A stretch of DNA of 64,000 bases. It comes from Flavobacterium sp. MC2016-06. Its GTDB lineage: Bacteria; Bacteroidota; Bacteroidia; Flavobacteriales; Flavobacteriaceae. The stretch is from the NCBI RefSeq assembly GCF_009711165.2, contig NZ_WMID02000007.1, positions 62,001 through 126,000 on the forward strand, given 5' to 3'. Positions 34,519 to 41,959 of the stretch are shown in pieces. Position numbers and translations under genes: made by a program. Positions within the stretch are counted from its first letter, which is position 1. Each line of letters begins with the position of its first letter. The notes under the pieces are model-generated. The model was not told the origin of the DNA. It ran no database searches and saw only the letters and a list, made by a program, of their open reading frames with translations.

Positions 34519-35245
34519 AAAATGTCGATCTTTTTATCATAAACTCCAATTTTACTACACGGTAAATTGGATTAAAACACTGTATTTTAATTTTAAAAAA
34601 TTTCCATTCGCAACAGCAAAAAAACTTCCTGTTTTCTTTTATAATAAAGTAAAATTTACCTCAATAGAAGGTGACATAAAAATAGAAGGTGAGATCAAAA
34701 AAGGAATGATTGGTTTCGGACAGCCTTACGAAATGAACACGCGGCACAAAGGCATTGCAGAAATTATTATTTTAGGAAAAATAACATTCAAAGGTAAATT
34801 TCAATTTGGTAAAGATTATCTTGTTTTTGTTGGCGAAAATGCAAGCTGTGAGTTAGGAAATATGGCTTCAATGGCTTCTAACGGAAAATTAATTTGTACC
34901 GAAAAGATTGTGCTGGGAGATTATGCCCGTTTAGGCTCTGAATCTCAAATAATCGACACCAATTTTCACGATATGATTGATACAGAAACAGGTGAAAAGT
35001 TTAAGAAATCAGCTCCAATTTTTATCGGAAATTACAATTTTATCAGCAATAGAGTTACGATTCAAAAAGGAACAAAAACGCCCGATTTTTGTACTATTGC
35101 ATCAAATAGTTTATCTACAAAAGATTATACTTCTCTTGGGAATAATATTTTAATTGGCGGAATTCCAGCATCATTGATTAGAAATAACATTTCGAGAGAC
35201 TGGCAGGGAGAAAAAAAAGAATTAGACGATTTTTTAACGATATAA
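34499..35245 (+). CDS. Left-handed beta-helix (hexapeptide) acyltransferase-like protein
   Basis: 248 residues. After a basic N-terminal helix region (1-40), the sequence shows hexapeptide-type turns from about residue 55 to 230: IEGEIKKGMIGFG, IILGKITFKGKFQFG, CELGNMASMASNG, VLGDYARLGSES and FIGNYNFISNRVTI. The DTNFHDM segment supplies the usual active-site His of LbH acetyltransferases. It probably O- or N-acetylates a sugar in the surface polysaccharide. It overlaps the flippase gene by 20 bp. A diverged copy of its last 44 bp is repeated 91 bp downstream. Confidence 0.75.
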   Translation: MIRSSYRKCRSFYHKLQFYYTVNWIKTLYFNFKKFPFATAKKLPVFFYNKVKFTSIEGDIKIEGEIKKGMIGFGQPYEMNTRHKGIAEIIILGKITFKGKFQFGKDYLVFVGENASCELGNMASMASNGKLICTEKIVLGDYARLGSESQIIDTNFHDMIDTETGEKFKKSAPIFIGNYNFISNRVTIQKGTKTPDFCTIASNSLSTKDYTSLGNNILIGGIPASLIRNNISRDWQGEKKELDDFLTI

Positions 35246-35256
35246 AATTGAGTTTC

Positions 35257-35360
35257 ATAGAGTCCCATCGGGACGCTATATTTATAGAAACAGACAGGTA
35301 GAAAAACAAGCATTAGACGATTTTCTAACGATTTAGAATAAGTCCCATCGGGGTGACATA
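35257..35360. repeat. Two tandem GTCCCATCGGG(AC) elements after the hexapeptide gene
   Basis: AGTCCCATCGGGACGCTATA starts at 35261 and AGTCCCATCGGGGTGACATA at 35341. Each contains the short palindrome GTCCC(AT)CGGGAC or a decayed form and each follows a copy of the same gene end. Confidence 0.65.
35293..35336 (+). pseudogene. Relic: 3' end of a second hexapeptide-protein gene
   Basis: 44 bp align to the true gene end at 35202-35245 with seven differences. The relic reads, in frame, QVEKQALDDFLTI then a stop, against QGEKKELDDFLTI. The differences keep the reading frame and most residues, suggesting the remnant of a divergent homologous gene rather than a recent duplication. Confidence 0.6.
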
Positions 35361-35369
35361 TAATTAATA

Positions 35370-35448
35370 AGCTATACCGCACCGCTGGAGCTTTTTTTCA
35401 AAAACGGAATAATTTTCTATAAATATTTTGCTCCGTTGGAGCTTTTTA
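35370..35448. repeat. Paired short repeats GCACCGCTGGAGCTTTTTT / GCTCCGTTGGAGCTTTTTA
   Basis: Two 19-bp similar words at about 35378-35396 and 35430-35448, in the same orientation, lie between the relic and the convergent glycosyltransferase gene. Function unknown; the T-runs could end transcription from the left. Confidence 0.5.
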
Positions 35449-35459
35449 GAATGATTGGA

Positions 35460-36359
35460 TTACGCAAAAACAATTCTAATTCTCTGCTTTATTTCAAGAA
35501 AAACATACTTCAACAATAACTTATAATCGGCAGTTTTATAAGTCAGAATCATTTCAAAATGCATTCTTTTTAAAATAGCTTTATGTTCAGTTTTAGATCG
35601 ATTTAATACAATTGCTTTTTTGATAATCAAATAAGTCGAATAATTGATTTTTTTAGATCTTGCATCGTTTTTAATAAAAAAATGAGTTCCTAAAGAAGAA
35701 TTAGAAATTCTTTTTTGAATCAAAACTGCATCAATAAAATCAACTTCATAATCACGTGATGCTCGAATCCAAAGATCTAAATCTTCGTACGCAAGATTTT
35801 CGTCATAACCATTTAATGTGTCAAAAATAGATTTTCTAACCATTGATGAAACCGAGCAAATACTATTTCCGCCAGAAATAACACTCAAGTAAATATCACC
35901 AGTCTGCCTTTTATCAATTATTTTTTTCTGATTATCTACAGGAAAATAATAAGAATCATGTTTGCCATTTTCTGAAATCAATTCAGCATTTCCGTAAACA
36001 ATTCCTAGATTTTTATAATGGCTTTCTTTGAAGGTTTTGAGTTGTAACGAAACACAATTTGGTATCAAAATATCATCTGCGGCCAAATCGATAATAAAAT
36101 CACCTTTAGCTAATTTAAGTGCTTTATTAAACGATTTTGTGCTTCCTAAATTGGTTTCGTTGGCAATAAATTGAACTTTGGGATAATCAAGAAGCCATTT
36201 CTGAATTGTTTCTTTTGAATTATCAGTACTGCAATCATCTACAATAATTAACTCGACAAAAGGATAATCTTGATTAATAACCGAAAGTAAACTCTCGACA
36301 ACATTCTTTTCGTGATTATAACACAAGCAAATTATGGTTACCAATGAATTATCTTGCAT
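35460..36359 (-). CDS. Family 2 glycosyltransferase
   Basis: 299 residues. GT-A fold opening VTIICLCYNHEKNVVESLLS, ELIIVDDCSTDNS for nucleotide-sugar binding, and DLAADD as the DxD-type metal motif. ENLAYEDLDLWIRAS carries the catalytic-base ED motif. It adds a sugar from a nucleotide donor on the cytoplasmic face. It is one of two genes of this locus on the minus strand, flanked on both sides by repeats, which suggests an inversion or a separate insertion. Confidence 0.88.
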   Translation of the reverse strand: MQDNSLVTIICLCYNHEKNVVESLLSVINQDYPFVELIIVDDCSTDNSKETIQKWLLDYPKVQFIANETNLGSTKSFNKALKLAKGDFIIDLAADDILIPNCVSLQLKTFKESHYKNLGIVYGNAELISENGKHDSYYFPVDNQKKIIDKRQTGDIYLSVISGGNSICSVSSMVRKSIFDTLNGYDENLAYEDLDLWIRASRDYEVDFIDAVLIQKRISNSSLGTHFFIKNDARSKKINYSTYLIIKKAIVLNRSKTEHKAILKRMHFEMILTYKTADYKLLLKYVFLEIKQRIRIVFA

Positions 36360-36371
36360 ATTGTTAATTTT

Positions 36372-36545
36372 AGACGCTGATTACACGGATTCGCTATCGC
36401 GAAGACACGGAAAAGCACGGATTTTTATAGTATTACTTTTTTACAAATATGAGAATTCAATATCAACAAATAAAAAAATCAGTTTTATCAGCGCTTTTGC
36501 GATAGCAAATCAGTTTCATCCGTGTTCTAATTCGCACAATCCATA
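36372..36545. repeat. Long imperfect palindrome, family I, between divergent glycosyltransferase genes
   Basis: Left part about 36372-36410 (GATTACACGGATTCGCTATC) and right part about 36490-36535 (GCGATAGCAAATCAGTTTCA) are related as reverse complements with gaps. GCTATCGC/GCGATAGC and ACACGGAT/ATCCGTGT are the best-paired words. A single copy was seen in this window. Confidence 0.6.
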
Positions 36546-36616
36546 AAAAAAGCAAATACAAACATCACATCAAAAGCGTAAGTTTATATATTTGATACGA
36601 AAATAAGAAATCACGT

Positions 36617-37711
36617 ATGATATTGTCGCACAAAAAGAAGAAAATTGCTTTAATTGGTTATCGCTTAAACGGAGGCGGAAGCGATAAAGTGATGGCAAAT
36701 TTGTCACTTTTCTTTGAACGACAAGGTTTTGAAATTGATATTATTATTGTTCTTAACGAGGTTAGTTTTCCATACGCAGGAAAATTGGTCAATTTAGGAT
36801 TACTTAAAAACAACCGCAACGGAATTTTTAATAAAGTTAAAAGACTCAAAGCTTTACACACTTATTTGCAAAACAACAAGTTCGATTATATTATTGATTT
36901 CCGTTTCCGAACAAAAATCATTCAAGAACTTATTTTGGCGCGATATATTTATAATGCTAAAACCATTTTTACCGTTCATAGTTTCTTGATAGATCATTAT
37001 ATGCCCAATAATTCTTGGCTTACCAGATTAATGTACAATCATTGTCTGGCAAATATTGCGCTTGGAGAGAAAATGAAAACATTGATAGAAAAGAAACATC
37101 AGTTAAAAAATGTAGTCACAATTCCGAATCCAATTTATATAGAGGAAATATTAGAAAAGCAAGACGAAAATCTGGAAATAGACTTTAAGTTTATTCTCGC
37201 TGTCGGGCAGTACGAAAATGAAATTAAACAGTTTGATAAATTAATTTTTGCTTATGGAAAGTCTGTTTTGCCAGAAAAACAAATACACTTAATAATTCTC
37301 GGGAATGGCGACGAATCAAAGCTAAAAGAAGCCATTTTAGAAAATAACATGTACAATTTTGTACACCTTTTTGGTTATCAAAACAACCCATTTAAGTTCA
37401 TGAAAAAGGCTCAATTTTTAGTTTTATGCAGTAAAAATGAAGGATTTCCGAATGTTATTTTAGAATCTTTGGCGTGCAAAACGCCAGTTGTATCTTTCGA
37501 TTGTGATTTTGGACCGCGAGATATGATTAAGACCTTAAAAAATGGTATTTTAGTAGAAAATCAAAATTGGGAAAAACTTACAGAAGCAATGAATCTGCTT
37601 ATTTCGGATGAAGTTTTATACCGAGAAATAAAAGAAAATACATTTGAAAGTATTCAGCCTTTTCTCTTAGAAAAAATTGGTGCTTTATGGTTGAATTTAT
37701 TAGAGGAATAA
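36617..37711 (+). CDS. Family 4 glycosyltransferase
   Basis: 364 residues, GT-B fold. The N-terminal half starts IALIGYRLNGGGSDKVMANL (glycine-rich acceptor loop). The C-terminal half has VGQYENEIKQFDKLI, IILGNGDESKLKEAI, HLFGYQNNPF and SKNEGFPNVILESLACKTPV, the E-x7-E donor motif. It would transfer a hexose or aminosugar during repeat-unit assembly. It stands alone between two repeats, with 190 bp before the next gene. Confidence 0.9.
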   Translation: MILSHKKKKIALIGYRLNGGGSDKVMANLSLFFERQGFEIDIIIVLNEVSFPYAGKLVNLGLLKNNRNGIFNKVKRLKALHTYLQNNKFDYIIDFRFRTKIIQELILARYIYNAKTIFTVHSFLIDHYMPNNSWLTRLMYNHCLANIALGEKMKTLIEKKHQLKNVVTIPNPIYIEEILEKQDENLEIDFKFILAVGQYENEIKQFDKLIFAYGKSVLPEKQIHLIILGNGDESKLKEAILENNMYNFVHLFGYQNNPFKFMKKAQFLVLCSKNEGFPNVILESLACKTPVVSFDCDFGPRDMIKTLKNGILVENQNWEKLTEAMNLLISDEVLYREIKENTFESIQPFLLEKIGALWLNLLEE

Positions 37712-37730
37712 TTCGTTGCGCGTAATTATT

Positions 37731-37869
37731 TTAACACATAGAGACATAGATTTGACTTTTATTAAAGAAGAATATAAAGAGAAACATATTTCTTTCTCAT
37801 AGCTATGTGTGTCTAAACAAGTGAAACGCCTACTTTTGAGTTTACAGAATCTATGTTTCTATGTGTTAA
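37731..37869. repeat. Dispersed palindromic repeat, family B, copy 2
   Basis: 21-bp arms at 37731-37751 and 37849-37869 (TTAACACATAGAGACATAGA type) pair with one mismatch. An inner hairpin lies between. Outside the arms TTGCGCG (37716) and CGCGCAA (37881-37887) also pair, suggesting a further outer layer. It aligns with the copy nested at 30729-30868. Confidence 0.8.
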
Positions 37870-37900
37870 GAAAAAATATGCGCGCAACCAAGATTAAAAT

Positions 37901-38305
37901 ATGACAACAACTCAAGATATTTCATTATTCAAAATTCCGGTTGTAGAAGATCTAAGCGGGAATCTGGCTTTCATTCAAAATGATATTCTTCCGTTTGAAT
38001 TCAAGCGTGTTTATTATCTTTTTGATGTGCCGAGTTCAGCTTTTCGTGGCGGACATTCGCACATTGAGCAACATGAAGTTTTGATTGCTTTAAGTGGCAG
38101 TTTTGAAGTTACAGTAAATGATGGAACCAATAAAAAAAGTTTTTTGCTAAACAAACCCAATGTTGGTTTGCATCTTCCAAAAGGAATTTGGAGAGAATTA
38201 GAAAATTTCTCTTCGGGTGCCGTTTGTCTGGTTTTGGCTTCAGATGTTTTTGAAGAATCAGATTATATTAGAGATTACAATACTTTTTTGAATTCAAAAA
38301 AATGA
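37901..38305 (+). CDS. FdtA/WxcM-like dTDP-4-oxo-6-deoxyglucose 3,4-ketoisomerase
   Basis: 134 residues, single cupin domain. Typical parts: DLSGNLAFIQNDILPFEFKR (start), VYYLFDVPSSAFRGGHSHIE with the His pair, and GLHLPKGIWRELENFSSGAV. The enzyme isomerises dTDP-4-keto-6-deoxyglucose to the 3-keto sugar that an FdtB-type aminotransferase then aminates; that partner lies 5 kb upstream. The stop overlaps the next start (ATGA), coupling it to the glycosyltransferase. Confidence 0.85.
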   Translation: MTTTQDISLFKIPVVEDLSGNLAFIQNDILPFEFKRVYYLFDVPSSAFRGGHSHIEQHEVLIALSGSFEVTVNDGTNKKSFLLNKPNVGLHLPKGIWRELENFSSGAVCLVLASDVFEESDYIRDYNTFLNSKK

Positions 38306-39387
38306 AACTGCTTTATATAGTTCCCAAAATAAAAAATGCCGGCGGTGTCGCTAGGGTTTTGGCTGTAAGAGCCAATTATTTTGTAGCAAATTTTGGATAC
38401 GAAGTTCATATTCTTTCTCAAAATGAAGAAGGAGCAGAGCTGTTTTATGCTTTTAATAAAAAGATTGTTTTTCATAATATGAATTTAGAAGGAAACACTT
38501 TTAGTTTCTTTATTTCCCTAAAAAAAGCAGTAAACCAAAAGATAAAAGAAATAAATCCAGATGTGATTTTGGTTGCAGACAACGGTTTAAAAGCTTTTAC
38601 TTATCCTTTTATTATTTCAGGAAAAACACCAATTGTTTTTGAATGTCACGGCTCAAAATACATTGAAGTAAAAGCACAGAGAAACAGTTTCTTTTTAAAG
38701 TTAAAATATCAGTTTAAAAACTTCGGAGCTGGAAAATTCACTAAAATGGTGGCTTTATCAACCGAAAGTTTAAAAGAATGGAATGTTAAAAATGCTGTTG
38801 TAATTCCAAATCCATCTTGGATAGAAACAGAAAAAAAAGCTTCTTTACAATCTAAAAAAGTCATTACAATCGCTCGGTATTCTTATGAAAAAGGTTTAGA
38901 TCGATTATTGTTAATCTGGGAAAAAGTCAGTAAAAAATATCCCGATTGGGGTTTAGAAATTTATACTGATGATATTGTTTCTTTAGAAAAAGAAGCTTTC
39001 AATCTCGGAATTATTTCAACAATAAATTACTTCAATTTTACAAAAAACATAGAAGAGAAATATTTAGAAGCGTCTATTTACGCAATGACTTCCAGATCAG
39101 AAGGTTTTCCGATGGTACTTTTAGAAGCAATGTCTTTAGGTTTGCCTTGTATTGCTTACGATTGTCCAACGGGTCCAAGATCGATTATTAAAAATCATAA
39201 AAATGGCTTTTTAATTCCTGAAGGAAACATTGATCAATTTGTAGAAAAGCTTTCTTTGTTAATGGAGAATTCAGATGAAAGAGTACGATTAGGGAGCATG
39301 GCAAAAGAATCTGTAAAAGACTTTTCTACAACAAAAATAATGGGGCAGTGGAAATTGTTTTTAGATAGTCTATTAGTTAAAAATTGA
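38302..39387 (+). CDS. Family 4 glycosyltransferase
   Basis: 361 residues, GT-B fold. KIKNAGGVARVLAVRANYF is the N-terminal glycine loop. IARYSYEKGLDRLLLIWEK opens the donor domain and SRSEGFPMVLLEAMSLGLP is the E-x7-E motif. CPTGPRSIIKNHKNGFLIPE closes the site. It is coupled to the FdtA-like gene, so it may be the transferase for the 3-amino sugar; that is inference from position. A family C repeat follows the stop. Confidence 0.9.
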   Translation: MKLLYIVPKIKNAGGVARVLAVRANYFVANFGYEVHILSQNEEGAELFYAFNKKIVFHNMNLEGNTFSFFISLKKAVNQKIKEINPDVILVADNGLKAFTYPFIISGKTPIVFECHGSKYIEVKAQRNSFFLKLKYQFKNFGAGKFTKMVALSTESLKEWNVKNAVVIPNPSWIETEKKASLQSKKVITIARYSYEKGLDRLLLIWEKVSKKYPDWGLEIYTDDIVSLEKEAFNLGIISTINYFNFTKNIEEKYLEASIYAMTSRSEGFPMVLLEAMSLGLPCIAYDCPTGPRSIIKNHKNGFLIPEGNIDQFVEKLSLLMENSDERVRLGSMAKESVKDFSTTKIMGQWKLFLDSLLVKN

Positions 39388-39410
39388 TTGTTAAGATTTC
39401 GTTTTACGTT

Positions 39411-39497
39411 TTCCTGCAAGGTCTTTTTCTGACCTTGTAGGTATTATTTCGGGCTGTTGCGAAAACCTACAAGGTCAGAAAAAGACTTTGCAGGAGT
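39411..39497. repeat. Palindromic repeat family C, copy 3
   Basis: 30-bp arms at 39413-39442 and 39465-39494 (CCTGCAAGGTCTTTTTCTGA type) pair with a single mismatch around a 22-bp loop. It lies between convergent glycosyltransferase genes and may terminate both. Confidence 0.85.
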
Positions 39498-39524
39498 TGG
39501 ACTTGTTCTAAAGCAGGTTGAGAA

Positions 39525-40418
39525 TTAATCAGCTTTCTTTAAACGGCAGAAATAACTTAATTTATAAAGGTCAAATAGAAACAAAGAAGGTTTTGGAGAA
39601 AGTAAATTGGCTTCGATTTTAGTTTTACTTTTTTGAAAAAGAAACGCTGTAAATGGAATTAGTTTTAATGTTTTTAAAAGAGTATAAACTTTAATTATTT
39701 TACTGGCATCTTTTGAGATTTTATTCGAATTATCGAGAAATGAAAGATTTTCAAGAGCCGTTTTGGTTTTGTTTAAAAACACAATTGAAGTTTCTAAATT
39801 CAGATGAAAAGTTGGATTCTCAATATGGTTTACTTCTAAATAATTTGCTTTTAAAACCGAGAAAAAACATAAATCTTCGTAACCGTATTTTGTAATAGAT
39901 TCATCAAAAGGATATTGAAGGAAAATCTCTTTTTTAATTAAAAGATTAGAAGTCAAAGCACTAAAATTAGGATTTTGCTTTCTTTGAGTTAAGGATAAAG
40001 CTTCTCTTTTATGACCATAAACCCAACGTAAAAGTTGTTCTTTTTCAGGTTTTTGAGTTTCATAAACAATACCTCCAAAAATAATATTATTTTGTAGTTT
40101 TATAGAATCACAATATTTTTGGATGAAATCTTTCTGAGTTGGAAAAGTGTCACAATCTAAAATTAATACCCAATTGTGCTTTGCTTTTTTTGCTAAAGTA
40201 TTGATGTTTTTTCCTCTTCCTAAATTGGTTTCATTTTCAAAAAAAGAACAATTCGGAATCGTATTAATTTCTTGATTTAGAGTGTTTACTGTAGATTTTG
40301 AAGCATCATCCTGACAAAGAATTTCAAAGTCAATTCCAATAGAATTACATTGTGCAGCTAACTCTTTTGCGAGAGGTATTGCATTATAATTATAAATTGG
40401 AATTAAAATCGAAAGCAT
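39525..40418 (-). CDS. Family 2 glycosyltransferase
   Basis: 297 residues. LSILIPIYNYNAIPLAKELA opens the GT-A fold. EILCQDDASKS, ENETNLGRGKNINTLA and ILDCDTFPT (DxD-type) follow. TKYGYEDLCFFSVLK has the ED catalytic base. The C-terminal region (about 240-297) is basic and hydrophobic, perhaps membrane-associated. It lies on the minus strand, convergent with the preceding transferase. Confidence 0.85.
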   Translation of the reverse strand: MLSILIPIYNYNAIPLAKELAAQCNSIGIDFEILCQDDASKSTVNTLNQEINTIPNCSFFENETNLGRGKNINTLAKKAKHNWVLILDCDTFPTQKDFIQKYCDSIKLQNNIIFGGIVYETQKPEKEQLLRWVYGHKREALSLTQRKQNPNFSALTSNLLIKKEIFLQYPFDESITKYGYEDLCFFSVLKANYLEVNHIENPTFHLNLETSIVFLNKTKTALENLSFLDNSNKISKDASKIIKVYTLLKTLKLIPFTAFLFQKSKTKIEANLLSPKPSLFLFDLYKLSYFCRLKKAD

Positions 40419-40495
40419 TAATTAGATTTTTTTTAGAAAATATTGGTAAAGGAAATGTTTTTTCTTAAATGATTTCTTATGTTTATAAATAATGA

Positions 40496-40933
40496 TTACA
40501 AAAGTCAAAAATAAATAAAAAAGCAGAAAACTTTATATTTCCTTATCAGGATAATTCTTTTGATACGGTGTTTTTATTTTCTGTATTTACGCATATGCAG
40601 CCATTAGAAGTGCAGCATTATCTTAGTGAAATAAGCAGAGTATTAAAACCAAATGGTAAATGTTTGTCTGCCTTTTTTGTGTACGATGATGAAATTGAAA
40701 ATGCAATTTCACAAAATAATAAAGGTTTTAGTTTTGCTTACAAAAAAGAAGGATACAGGCTTATGAATGAAAAAGTCTCTTCGGCCAATATCGCTTTCAA
40801 AGAAAAATATTTATTGGATATGATTAAATCAAGTAATTTAAAATTTGAAAATAAAATATACGGAAGCTGGGCAAGCAGACAAAATGATAATCTGTTTGAT
40901 TTTCAGGATATTTTAGTTTTTAGGAAAGAATAA
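40496..40933 (+). pseudogene. Truncated SAM-dependent methyltransferase (N-terminal half missing)
   Basis: The open frame from 40496 reads ENFIFPYQDNSFDTVFLFSV and FTHMQPLEVQHYLSEISRVL, then KPNGKCLSAFFVYDD, the central and C-terminal motifs of a class I methyltransferase. The SAM-binding motif I (DIGCGxG) and everything before it are absent: an in-frame TGA at 40493 and only 75 bp separate it from the divergent glycosyltransferase gene. No good start codon exists; a GTG at 40568 lies inside the fold. Most likely a remnant left by rearrangement of the locus. Confidence 0.75.
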
Positions 40934-40944
40934 GTTAATTCAGT

Positions 40945-41628
40945 TTACACGCTTCTCTGCACGACTTCAAAGATTCTTTCGTCTTCACATTTTAATGTTT
41001 TAGACGGGAATTTCATCAATAAAGCATAATCGTGTGTTGCCATGATAATAGTTTTTCCGTTAGCATTGATTTTTTTCAATACTTCTAAAACTTCAGAACT
41101 TGTCTGCGGATCAAGGTTTCCTGTAGGTTCATCGGCCAAAATAAATTCAGGATCGTTAAGAAGAGCTCTCGCAATCGCAACACGCTGCTGTTCACCACCA
41201 GAAAGCTGGTGAGGCATTTTGTTTACAAAGTCTTTCATCCCAACTTTATCCAAAACTTCATCAATTTTGTGTTCCATTGCATCTTTTTCATGCCAGCCGG
41301 TAGCTTTTAGTACAAAAAGCATATTGTCTTTTACAGAACGGTCTGGAAGCAATTTGAAGTCTTGAAATACAATACCGATTTTACGTCTCAAAAACGGAAT
41401 ATCATTTTCTTTTATAGTTGCCAAATCAAATTCAACAATATGTCCTTCGCCTTCTGTTAGAGGTAAGTCGGCGTATAAAGTTTTCATGAAGCTACTTTTT
41501 CCAGAACCTGTTTTTCCGATGATGTAGATAAATTCACCGTGTTTAACATCTAAATTTATGTGAGATAAAATTTTTCTTCCTTCTTGATATATAGTGACTT
41601 CTTTAAGAGACAGTACGGTTTGTGACAT
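40945..41628 (-). CDS. ftsE: FtsE-like cell-division ABC transporter ATP-binding protein
   Basis: 227 residues, a single ABC ATPase domain. Walker A is GKTGSGKSS, the Q-loop [12 protein letters not shown], the signature [15 protein letters not shown], Walker [14 protein letters not shown] and the H-loop MATHDYALL. The LPDRSVxxN region is characteristic of FtsE. It would work with FtsX in coupling division to wall hydrolysis; no ftsX is adjacent, which is common in this phylum. It is convergent with the truncated methyltransferase (11 bp). Confidence 0.85.
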   Translation of the reverse strand: MSQTVLSLKEVTIYQEGRKILSHINLDVKHGEFIYIIGKTGSGKSSFMKTLYADLPLTEGEGHIVEFDLATIKENDIPFLRRKIGIVFQDFKLLPDRSVKDNMLFVLKATGWHEKDAMEHKIDEVLDKVGMKDFVNKMPHQLSGGEQQRVAIARALLNDPEFILADEPTGNLDPQTSSEVLEVLKKINANGKTIIMATHDYALLMKFPSKTLKCEDERIFEVVQRSV

Positions 41629-41730
41629 AATAAATTGATTTGAATTGTAAAAGTAATAAGATAACGGTTGGATTCAAAATAAATTTCAATGATTTCTGAA
41701 TAAAATTTAGAGACAAACGAAATGAAAAAT

Positions 41731-41817
41731 TAAACCATATAAGTGATATAAGTTCATTAAAGCAAGATGTGAGCAAAGCTTCTAGCTTATAATGACTTAT
41801 ATTGCTTATATGGTTTA
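41731..41817. repeat. Dispersed palindromic repeat, family E, copy 2
   Basis: 22-bp arms at 41731-41752 and 41796-41817 pair with two mismatches. In inverted orientation it matches the copy at 9112-9193, including TTCATT after the first arm. It lies in a 331-bp space between divergent ftsE and the TPR gene; nothing else is recognised there except a -7 element. Confidence 0.85.
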
Positions 41818-41932
41818 AATGAAAGGTGGAGGGCCAATATTTTGAGGTTTAATAAGGCGTTAAATAACAACGATTAAATGATTTGTTGATAATAAAACCT
41901 TGAAACGTTTCGTTATAAACGGTATAAAATGA

Positions 41933-41940
41933 TAAATTTG
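41933..41940 (+). promoter_or_regulatory. Putative -7 element (TAAATTTG) of the TPR gene
   Basis: Fits TAnnTTTG and ends 19 bp before the ATG at 41960. The nearest TTG lies 30 bp upstream, outside the usual range. Confidence 0.4.
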
Positions 41941-41959
41941 AATACTAAATAAAATTAAA

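Noticed and set aside
35125..35382. Minus-strand frame of 85 codons across the gene-end relic
   Set aside because: It depends on repeat DNA and the antisense of the hexapeptide gene.
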